Assembly (NCBI GenBank): GCA_963457665.1
Contig: OY735213.1
Span: forward strand, 56,054,293-56,118,292
Direction: 5' to 3'
From: Thysanoteuthis rhombus
Taxonomy: Eukaryota > Mollusca > Cephalopoda > Oegopsida > Thysanoteuthidae
Length of the DNA: 64,000 nt
The first letter of the stretch is position 1. Every line of letters starts with the position of its first letter. The notes beneath the pieces are model-generated. The model was not told where the DNA came from and ran no database searches. It worked only from the letters and a program-made list of their open reading frames with translations. The position numbers and the translations under genes are program-made. Below, piece by piece: positions 41,301 to 53,341 of this stretch.

Positions 41301-44300
41301 TTCATACAAATATATGATTGAAACTCATTGCATGATATAAGGATTTACAGGGGTGCCGGAAGCATTTTGTGGGGGCACCTTTTCAGAAAGGGCTTTTTTA
41401 CAGCATATATTCTCTTTATAAGTTTGCAAAGTTAAGGCAAAAAGAGTATGGAATTCCCAACATGGCATGTGCGTACCCTAAGAGTCCATGAAGGCATCAC
41501 AACCGTGATAAGGTCTAAAACTGGAAACAAGGAAATTATTGCCATGTTTTGTTGATGTGAGAAGAACAGATACTACACTTTGATCTTGTATTAAAAGCTG
41601 CAAAACTCTGACAGTTGCCCCTAAATTAAACTTTCAGAAACATATATAACTATTGCAATATGTTTTAAAAGAGTGCTAAAATGGTGCTTGGTGAATGCTA
41701 AAATATAGAGATGAATTAAATGTGAAAGGATAAATGTCTTATCTTTTCTAGTTGCCTTTAATTTGGGAAAGGCAGTTTCATGGAAAACATGCCAGCAAAC
41801 AGCACTCTAGATTTGTCTATAAGATGATAACTTTAGCGAACATGAGCAGAGAGTTTCTGATGAGCTCAAATTTCTGAAACCATCTTTAGAAATGGCTGAA
41901 ATCAGTGAAAGTTTTTCATTTATTGCTAAATTTATTGCTGAAAATGTTTTATTCACTCATTTCAAGTCCACTCATCAAATGGAATAACTAAGACTCCAGA
42001 ACAAATTATTAATGAGAATAAAACGTTTATGTTTGTCAAACTTACTAATTGTGAATCATGTTAGCGGTTCACTATATACTCAGAAATCAATTTTTTTTAC
42101 CTTCTGCCCACATAGCTTTCATTACCTAGATTCTGTCTTCAAGTTTTCATCCTGTTTTTATGCCAGTTTGATTTAGGCCTACTGACAATAACATTTTTTT
42201 TCCTTCTGCTATGTAGCTTTCTTTACTCAGTTTTCTCCTCTGGCTATATAGCTTTCATTACCTAAATTGTCTTCAAGTTTTTGTTCTGTTTTTATGCCGG
42301 TTTGATTTACGCCTACTGATAATTGTAGTCCTGTAGGCATTAACTGTAGTTTTGTGGTCCCGTAGGCATTAACACTAGTTAATCCAGTAACTCCTTTAAT
42401 CCAGCGAACCCCTAAATCTAGCAACCCCATTAAAGAACAAAGAAGAAAAATTGATTTCTAGGTTAAAGTGAACCGCTACCACAATTTACTATTTTGCTGA
42501 TAACCACTGGTTAATCCAGAAATTGGTCAGATTTTCAGCTATCGTAGATTTATATTGGATAAATTGGAAGAAATTCAGCCAGATCTAACTAAAAAATAGT
42601 CAATTTGGCAACACTGGGGTGTCTACAATGAACAGATGATTTTTCAGTGAAAGAACATAGTCATATTCCTTTGCTTCAGTTGGAGATCAAAAGATGATTG
42701 CCGTTTGTTTCATAACATAAGAGGAAATGATTTTGACAAAATATAATTTTTCTTTCTATAAAGTATTGTGAACCTAAATAATTCAGATTTTATTTTAGAG
42801 TGAAATTTATTTTCAGTTATGAGAAAAATTTTATCAGTGGTGATAAGAAATAAATATTCCTTTTAGTGTGTCTTACAATTTCCTTTTTTCATAGAGGGCA
42901 CACAGCTGCTCCTACTGTCCCCGTGTCTAGAAGGCAGGGGGTGGGGCAGTCATCCTTGTAGTTCCGGCACCCATTAGGGTTTTTAACTATTTTTTTTCCT
43001 TTTAGATTCAGTGTTCCATTCAGATTCACTGAATTTAAAGTAGCTGTTGAATTCTTTTTTTTTTTCAATTTATCCTTATAACTAAGATTTTAAAAGCCTA
43101 GAACAAAAATAAAACTTTGTTTTTCATTTCAACTAAATTGATGGAATTATGTATATTCATAGGCGTACGAGCCAGGGGGGCAAGGGGGGCAACTGCCCCC
43201 CAAAGTTCGTGCAAAACATTTGGGAAAATTCGGGCAATTGATATTTTTGCTGCCAAAAAAGGTAGAACACATGATTTCTTTCAAGTTGCATGTTGTGTGA
43301 TTTTTACTAACTGTGTATTGTTGATTGATAAAGACGTTTTATTTGAAATTAGTTCTTGTGTTTCTGATCTGTGAAAATTTTCGGGCAAATCAAGCACTCT
43401 GCCCCCCTTAACCAGTGAGTTTCCATACGCCTATGTGTATATTGTTTCATGTTTAGAATCTTTAAATCCTATGTACTAGCTGAAATACCCGCCCCAATGG
43501 GCGGTAGTAAACTGCTGTAAAAGAAAAAAAAAAGAAAGAAAAAGAAAAAAAGAAAGAAAAAGAAAAAAAAAGGTCATCCTAGAAAGGCAGTGTAAGGTTT
43601 CAATTTATATTTGAACAACGTGAATTATTTTTTTATATATCTTATCACCACAATATTTCTTTTATTTACTTTTTGTTTATAGTTTTAGAAATAACTGACC
43701 TGTAAAGTTTCACACCCTTGCCCACTCAATATTAGAAATGGAGTACGGATAAAAAAAATAATAATAATTCAATTTATTGAAAACAATACGAATATAATTC
43801 AAATTGATATATTTACTTCCGTTTTTCTTTCAGTAATTTTCTCATTTTTTTTTATTTGTACACTGTTTTTAACATCAATTGAGCATGGGTGTGAGGTTTG
43901 TTGATACGTCAGTTGTAAATAATCTCAAAAAAAAAGAGATTTTCATTAATTACACAGTAGTATTTGATTTTCAAAATGAATATTCACTTTTAATCAACAA
44001 ATCAATAATTTTGACACATAGATTAAGTTTTTCCTGAAATTTCAAAAAGTACTAAAATTTTTATAAAAATCCAATGTAAATTTGATTTTTCGTAAAATTT
44101 CAAAATCTGTGTTTTGCTCATGAAAACTTCGGAAAATTTTCAAATGAAAATTATGTATGTAATTTTTTGTTTACACTGCTACAGCTTTTTGCACTATTTG
44201 TTTTTAAAATATCTCGGGTCACATGGAGTGTACACAAATAATTTTTATCTGAGGTTTGTCTCCAATCTTTTTTCTTTGTAATCACTCAAAGATTCAGATG

Positions 44301-47300
44301 ATAAAATTAAATTTTATATGAATTTAACTTATTTTTTCGTAAGGTGTCAATATCAAGTAAATATTTCAGTAGAGCCTCTGAGTCTGCTTAATCAAAAGAT
44401 TTGAAGAATCTGTGAATCTATTTTAAATTAAACAAGTTTTCAAAGAATTCCGTACAAGCACATTTGTAAAAATGCGACCATTAAATAAATCCATAGGTCA
44501 TTCTTAAAATCGAAAGTAATGTTGATATTGATACATACATGAAAAAAAAATTCTTATTCGTTTCATTCTAATCTATTCATTTATTACATCTTTTTATTTT
44601 TTAAATCATGCGTTTTGCTTTGCTTCAGCTTCAGAAAATTAACAAAACAGCTGAATCCTATTGATTTGTATACCAAGACAGTTGACGCAAATCATAAGGG
44701 GGGGGTAGTTCAAAAATTGACCTGCTAAAAATCTTTTCCTGGTTCACATTTATACACACAGGAATTTTTATAGAGTTATGTTTTGTGGATTTTGTCAAAA
44801 AAAAAAACAAAGAATGTTTTTATTTACGATATCGGATAAAGCTGTGGTCAAACGACAGTTCAAAAATGTGTTGATTTCTCTATGCTTCTCTCTAAACTAA
44901 CCACTTACTCTCCCACCCTCTATAAAAGATACAAAGCAACTACTCCGTCTTCAACCATGGCTAATATAGGTACCAGGCAAGACCTTTAAAAGAAGCTGGG
45001 TGCAAAAAATGTGCCAAGTTTAAGATAAATTTTTACTGTAAATCGATCAACCCCTCCCTAAAAACATTTTATAGGGGTGATCTTCAAAACCTGACTTGCA
45101 AAACACCTATCTTAAGTTCCCAGCTGTACCAATAGGAAATTTAATGGAGTTATGTCAAGTTATTTTTGTGTTAGACTATCAGATACAAACAGGCAGAAAA
45201 AATGAAGTTTAGTTTTGAAATTTTAGATTTTTACTGCTTACCCTACGGTGTTCATTTAATCATATGTACATTTACTATTTGGGAATGGTAAGGTGTTTGT
45301 GGTACAAGATTTATAGGACCGGAAGGGTTGGGGGTCAGCAAAAATTTTTGAGGATTTCCATATAAACAGTCCCCTAGTGCCCTAACCTCCTCAGATAGTA
45401 ATGGGTAACTGTACATGAATAGTAGGCAATAATCTATCATTAAAGTGTTGTTGGCTGACGGTTGAATTTCTCTCATATTACTCCAACAAGTTTTGGTGAT
45501 TTTTCATTTAATATTACATTTTTTTTTTTTTGTACACTTCTGATAATAATCAGCAAAGCAAGGATCTAGTAAATAAAATAGCCTAGATAGAGACGGCCGT
45601 GCACTAGTAAATAAAATAGCCTAGATAGAGACTTGAACTCATCACCTTCCCTACTTTGCATTAACAGTGCTCTACTACTTGGTGTTCATACTTTTCCTGT
45701 TTCTACTTGATTAAAACAATAAAGATGCCACGAAATAACTTTAAAAGAAACCATCAACCTAAACTGCCAGCATGGGTTTTTGTCAGGCTTTTATTAGTGA
45801 TCACTGCCAAAAAAAGGCAAGAGAAGTAACTTATTCATTGATCACCCTTTTTTTCCAATTGATCACCCCCAACACAGCATGCTCCCAGAAGACATTGGTT
45901 GCATGATGGTTTCTATCGAGTGACTAACCATATTAATTTTTGCTTTTTTTCCTCACTTGATCAGAAAAGTTTATAATAATTTGGAAAGTACTTCTTGATG
46001 TGAAACTGATACCTTCTTCTTTTTTCCTGAACAGGGAACAAATCAACTGCCGACATTTGAGAGTCAGCTGACCAGCGCTATCAGAAGCAGTAGTAGTAAC
46101 AGCAATTCTCCATTGTATATGGAGAATATGCACTGGGTTCGAAGTTATCTCCTCGGGACTGGAGCTTTCAGCAGTTGTTACCAGGCAAGAGATGTAAAGA
46201 CTGGGACCCTCATGGCTGTCAAACAGGTAAGCATTATCTTAAATATTCAACCTTTTACTTTTATTACTTTACTGTCGTCGTCATCGTTTCAACGTCTGTC
46301 GTTGAACATAGACCTTCCCCAGGATTCACCACACTTCTCTATCCTGAGCATTGCGGAGCCAGTATTTTCTGAATTTGCCCAGTTCATCTCTCCATCTGGT
46401 ATTTTATCGGCCTCCATTTTGCATGTGATCTCTGGGGATCCACGTTGTGAGTCGTGATGTCCATCGTTTGTCTGTCATTCTTGCAACATGGCCTGCCCAT
46501 TGCCATTTGAGTTTTTTAATAGTTTCTATGATGTCACGAACACCTGTTTTCTTCCTTATATACTGTGCGGTCTTGTGATCTCTCCACATGAGGTTGAGCA
46601 TGATTCTCTCATGTGCACGTTGCATACTTCTCAGTTTGTAGGTCTGTCTCTTGGTTAGGTTCCATGTTTCAACTCCATAAGTGACTATTAGGAGGATGCA
46701 TTGACTGTATACTCTTCTTTTTATGATTATTGGGATCGTCTGTTTTTTTGAAGGTTGAGCTTGCTCTGCCAAAGTCTTGCCACCGAGAGTGATTCTTTAC
46801 TTGATATCTTCTTTCATGCGTTTCATGGAGATTCGTTGTCCTATTGTTTATGTATAGATCAGAACTTCTGCATAGGATCAGAGTATCTGAGTCTTTTGCC
46901 AAGGATCAAAGTGTTGCTCCCTAGCCCCGAATCAAAATGTTACTCTCTAGTCCTCTGCTCTGAGATCAGAGTGTAGTATTTGTTTCATTATTTCTATTGA
47001 TATTCGGACCATCCTCATCTTGATTGTTTTTCATACAACGTTTCAGCCGTTGTACTCATCAGGTATCAACTGGTAGGTGTGGGGAAGTAACAAACCGAAC
47101 CCTTTATTTATCCGACGGGGGTATATTGACCGTACTCCCTTCTTAGCATTAGTAGTATTGTTATATTGTCTCACACTAGGATTGAACCTAGAACCATCAG
47201 ATTACTTTGCAGTAATTTGTCTGATGCTGTAACCACTACACTATGTGGACAACAGGTGCTAATTTTTAGGAGTTTTAAACCTCAGGTGACAGTCTTGATG

Positions 47301-50300
47301 TTTTTGATGTTATTGTTTTCTGTCTTTCATTATTAGAGGTTCCCATATGGTATCCATTTCAATGCTAGGATTACTGAGGCAGTTTTTCTTGCCTAGCATA
47401 TGGGCTGACTCTTTCAATTTTCGAATTTTCCAGTGTTCTTCTTGATCAATTATCTCAACCTTGTTCCAGAGGGGTAGGTGGTCTCCCTTTTCTTTCCATA
47501 CATGATCAGCTATACCCGATTTGTTGGTTTCACCTTTGCTCACCGCTTTTCGGTGTTCTTCCACCCGAACCTTCAAGGGGCGACATGTTTCACCTGTGTA
47601 TTTGTGCCCACAGAGATGTAGTATTTGTGTTCTTCGGCTAGGATCAAAGTGTCGCTCCCTGGCACTTCTATGGAACAGGAATTAAATCTCATCTCAAATT
47701 CAGGTAGCAATTTTGTTAATTGAAAAAAAAAAAATTTTAATTTAGTCTCTCTGAAAATAGGTCTAGATAAACAGAATCAAAGTTGTTTGAAGAATTTCCA
47801 GGTTCAGCAAGCAGTACTGCTCTTTCTTTTCTTTTCTTTTTTTCTTTTTTTTTTTTCCTTCTTCCACTTGTTTTTGACGTGTCATCTAGGATGGAGATGA
47901 TGGTCACATTATGTTTGTCCAGCCACTTGTTCTTATTAAAATCCATTAACCAAAACTGTCACCGAAAATTCTTTTCTGAAATGAGAGAAATGACTTATCG
48001 CCCCTTTTCTCAATTTTTTTAATTGCTCACCTGGGATCCCCAGCATGGCCTGATGCCAAAACACATTTTCTTTTGCATAGTTTCAATAATTATTTGTAAA
48101 TCCGTTTTTTTTTTTTGTTTTTTTTTCTTCATTTTGGACTTGTTCTGATTTTGCCCCAGTAGTGACCAGCAGCTTCCATAAGAAATCAAGTGACAGCAAG
48201 TCTTCTCAATTTTCCAGAACTCTCTTTAGTATTCTAGCTGAATTCAGTAGTGCATGATGATGATGATGATGATGATAATAACATTATTATTTCTGAAAAA
48301 AATAATTCTTTTCGTTTTTGCAGATTTCCTTTTGCCGTAATACTGTGGAGGAACAGGAAAAAGTGATTAAGGTTGTGACCGAGGAGATTCGAATGATGGC
48401 TGAACTAAACCACCCCAATGTTGTTCGGATCATGGGAGCTACACGACAGGGGTGCCATTTTAATATGTTTGTGGAATGGATGCCAGGTACTTAGTGAATA
48501 TTTCTAATCAATTTTCTCATTGTTACTAACAGTTATTCAGTTCGACTTTATTGAAATGATCTTCCAAACTCACTCCTCCAAATTTTCTGACTAATTTTAT
48601 TTTATAAGATCCACTTTTAACATAGAATTATCAGCTAGAAGTAAACACGCATGGTGATCAGTGAATTCCCCTGTGGAAAGAAAAAAAGGTGAATTTCACC
48701 AGTCATCATCAGTCTCTTAACATCCGTCATTGGACATAGACCTTCCCCAGGATCCGCCGCATTTCTTTATCGTTGGTGTCACGGAACCAGTACTTTCTGA
48801 ATTTGTCTAACTCGTCTCCATTTCATACTCAGCTGGCCTTGGTTGAGCATATGATCTTTTGGGATCCATGTTGTGAATTGCAATGTCCATCTGTTGTCTG
48901 CCATTCTTGCAACATGGCCAGCCATTTTAGTTTTTTAATGATGTCCCTGACTCCTGTCTTCTTCTGGTTTTATTGTGCTATCTTGTGGTCTCCCCATGTG
49001 CAGATGACAAAATTGGTAGTGGTCATAAAAAACAATTTTAGATTAGAATAAAATCAAATAATTTTCAATAAAAAAATTTGAGTTAATGACTTGGTAAAAA
49101 AAATGTAGTATGTGATATTTCCTTTCTTTTCAGAAAGGTAAAGATGTATGTACAAGGTTAGAGGTTTAGATAAATATGTATGTGTCATGGTATCTTATGT
49201 TGTACAGTATGTATTTTTCACTTCACCCTATAATGGTCGACTTACACCCAGGACAAGTTGCATCCTTACTTCAAGAGCCTAACCAGAGTTGATGCAAGAC
49301 TATATACAAATGATTGTTGTTTTGTTTTTTTTAGTAGTTAATAGTACAAATAGAACCATCATTCATTAGATTGGTATCGTCTACAATAGATTTCAAAATT
49401 CCGTTTCAATTCCTGATTATAAAGATGATATTTTCAACATTAATGGTTACTAGAAAAAGAAACAAGAACATTATCACATATCTTGTCTTTTTTATTCAAT
49501 GTAGTAATTGTTTTAAAGGTGATTATTAAATCCATTTCTTTATTTACTCCCTCAAATAAACTATTAAACACCATTAGGCTCATAACTGCACTTGACCTAT
49601 GATAACGTTTTCTGTAATAATCAAATCACTGTAGCCCCACAAGTTGCCTGCCCGACCAACCAGCCAAGTGCTCTTCAGATTCTTTTGTCGTGTGTGTGGA
49701 TGCTCCTGGCCACATTTTTGGGCTGCAACCTTGAAAATTTGCTTGAGTCCACGACTAGGCACCATTTTGTTTCTTTTCCTTAGGCTGGTAATTTTTCTTT
49801 TTTTTCTGTAGATTGATCTAGGTAAAAGATCTATTTTTCTTTTGCTAAATGGATTAAAAAAAAACACAGGCATTAATCAATTCCTATACTTTCAAATTTA
49901 CAATCGATCAGTATTTTCTGCAACTTCAGAAGTTTACCTGATTTTTGCTTATTTTCCAGGTGGATCCGTGGCAAACCTTCTGGCAAAATATGGAACCTTT
50001 TCTGAAACAGTTGTGATCAATTATACCCACCAAGTCTTTCGTGGACTTACTTATCTTCATGAGAATCATGTTTTACACAGAGATCTAAAAGGTAAAAAGT
50101 GATACTGAAATTAGAGCCACATATATTATGTTTGCCAACAGAAAATATTAGAGTGTTTGGGAAATAATTGCATATTTTTATTGACGGAAAATGATTCCCT
50201 TTTTCGGGTTTGGAAAGCGCTCACAAATTATTGGTTACGATCAGTGGAGCATTTGATAACTGACAGAATATTCAGAAAAAATGAAGAAATTGGAAGAATC

Positions 50301-53288
50301 ACAAAAATTTTTTTGACAAGGAATCAAAAATTTGCCTTCTAGTTGGGCTGCTGTCATTGATAATGATGTTGATTAAATTATTGATAAATAATATTTAATT
50401 GAACCTCACTGGCATTTGTTTTTATCTCCAATTTGAAAATACATGATTTTCTTGTAATTACTTTCAGAATGTGGAAGTACGTAATTATTTTCCGAGCATT
50501 AAGATACCAAATTCCTGTGGATTATTTATTGAGCATATTCTTGCTTTGATTATTCCCCCCACCTCACCCCCAAATGCCATGAATAGAATTCTGAATAGAT
50601 TAAAAAGCTATTGTCCATGTTTCATTTTAAGCATTTGCCTTGAATTATCAATGTGTCTTTTTTGTTTTTGTTTGTATGTGTTTATTATTAACTTGAAACT
50701 ACTGCCGCAATACTCCCACAAACGGGCGGCATATTCCCATAACTAGCTTGCATCTGCCAGAAGGAAAATCTGGTCAAACTTGCGATATCAGAGCCTTTTT
50801 GCTATTCGCACCACCACAGACCACAGCATGCAAACCCTTGGTCTCACATCGTACTTCACCTAAAAACTCCATTGTGCAGGTTTTTGGGTTATCCACATAC
50901 AGCCCCCTGACTTGGGACCTGAAAGTCGTGAAAGCCATCATTACCTTGAAGTTATAACCAAGAATTTCTCTTATTTGACAACTGCAGACATTTTTGGAAA
51001 AGCACTAGAATATCACTTTACTATCTTTTTATATAGTCTGTAGTATTAATTAAACAAAGATGTTAAAACTTTTATTCACTTTGTTGATCACTTATAATAC
51101 TGCAAATTCAATCACAATTGTATTTTAGTGTCTACTTAATCTGAATCCTGTAGGTACAGGCAAGATTTGAACTTTTCTTATCTCTGTCCACTGACTTTAC
51201 CATTACTAATCACTTACATCATTTGATAATTATACATTGAATTCTGCAATTTTTCACCTAAAATTTGATTTTTGTCCTCTCAGAGGGTGTAAGGGTTAGT
51301 GCATCTACCTCACATACAGAAGTATTCAGGTTCAATTCCCAATATGAGCAAATAGTGGAAAAATCTTCATTAGAACAAATTTCCGTTTGCCCTCAACAGC
51401 TAACTGAGTCCATCCTAAGCTGTGTGATTAGAGTGGGAAAAAAATTTGGAATAGAGTTGTGCCCTCCCCTATTCAAAAGGATTGTAGTGAACAAAAGAGG
51501 AGCCTTCAAGTGCAGTACAAATCTTTGACTTGGACTGATATGTTTCGACTTGCATGCATTGTTTTAGCAAGTTTTGGTACTCGGACTGTAAGTTGGTCAT
51601 CAAGAATAAATGTTGCAGAGTTTTGTTTTATTGATAATTTATTCACTATTCAGGGGCCAATCTGTTGGTGGACAGCACTGGTCAGAGAGTTCGTATTGGA
51701 GACTTTGGAGCTGCAGCCCGGTTAGCATCCCAGTCCACTGGAGCAGGAGAATTTCAGGGACAATTATTGGGAACAATAGCATTTATGGCTCCAGAGGTAA
51801 AGTAACACATTACATGATTCTTTCTCTTCAGTAGTTTCTAAATGTCTGTTTGTATATTTATGAAGAAATTGAAATTGTCCATTCAAAAGAACTAGCCAAA
51901 ACCCCACCCTATGGTAGAGATTTTCAACTAAATGTTTATTTTATACTGCTAAACAAAAAGATAAAGATTCTGTTTAGCTGACCTGAGGGACACAAAGTAA
52001 GTGTCCATTTCAGCATTATATTATATTAATCAAAGGTCTCAAACAGTTTTAATAGTTTGAAAATTTCAAAAACTAACATGCTAAAAACATCCTCCAGGGT
52101 CCCATTGGAAACCACAGATTCAGTGGCCATAGCTCTAGCTGCACTTGAGTTATGCCTGAGATTCGTAAAGTGTTTGCTTGTAACAGCTAGCTCCTAGTGG
52201 CACCCTATAGCATATTTACAAATGTTGATAATGCCAGACAATCATAACTCAGTTAAATGATTTTGTACATCCTATTAAAATAGTCAGATGATACAAATTT
52301 TGTACATTTCCATTTATTTCTGAAGATATTGTACAGATTAGACAAAAGATCAGATGTACTCTCCAATTGTGATCTTGGTAGATTTTTTCTCCAATGGTAG
52401 CAATACTATAACATTGGATTCGAGTGATATCTTTTCCTTTCTTTGTTAGGCCTTGATTTTAATACCTTGTCCCAGTTGAGTAGCAGAAACCACCTGAGCT
52501 TGAACTCTGCACTTGTTTGATTCTACAAAAAGGATACTTTCAATTGTCCAAATAACTCTTTGAACATTAATGATCCTTCTCAAAACTGTGAACAATCATA
52601 GATTTCATATTTGCTTTATTTTTGCCTTGGATTTTTTTTTTAGGTTCTCCGAGGAGAGAGCTATGGTCGAGGTTGTGATGTCTGGAGTGTTGGCTGTGCA
52701 ATGATCGAAATGACAACGACTAAACCTCCTTGGAATGCCAATGACATATCAAACCATTTGGCACTCATTTTCAGGGTAACTTTGTTTTAATTTAACCACA
52801 CTCTACATTTCTTGTCTCTATGAGAATTTGCAAAGATATCTCTCTTTCTAAGTCAACCAGAAGTGACAAAAGGATAAATTTACAGTAATACCTTGAATAG
52901 TTCAGGTTTTCATGTAGTGTTGTTAAGGTATTGCTTTACAAATTAATGTAACTGGCTCAGTAAGGTTTTGATTAGTGTGGGTTTTTATGTAGTATGGTAA
53001 GGGTATAGTTTTACAAATCAATGTAACTAATACAAGCTAAAAGAAAAAACAATCAAATAATAATAAGACCTTGAACGGTGCGGTTTGGAAAAGTATAAAA
53101 AATTTGGGATCAAATTAATTGCACTAATCAAGGTATACCAGTATTGGCTAAATATTCTCTACTACATTAAAATTTTCCTTGTTTTCACCTGTTCACTGTC
53201 TTATTATCTAAAGCTACACAAGAACATAATAAGGCCCCTATAATGTACACACATACATAGAATGTATGTATATGTGTGTATATATGAT

Positions 53289-53341
<53 letters not shown>

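Larger units (their letters stand above)
38831..46034. other. 7.2 kb MAP3K1 intron 10
   Basis: The largest visible intron, phase 0, separating the UIM-like exon from the kinase domain. It holds a mariner-like MITE, a hAT-like 1.6 kb element, a hAT MITE, a polypurine tract, a 29-bp duplication and a family-1 repeat. No extra exon was recognised, and the human protein is continuous across this junction. Confidence 0.8.

Noticed and set aside
38831-46034. A hidden exon in the 7.2 kb intron
   Set aside because: Phases on both sides are 0, the human protein is continuous at this point, and no conserved open segment with splice sites was seen.
46113-46457. 114-codon ORF reading past the exon 11 donor
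   Set aside because: The kinase sequence ends at AVKQ before GTAAGC at 46227 and resumes at 48324 in phase; the extension is intron overlapping an antisense RTE fragment.
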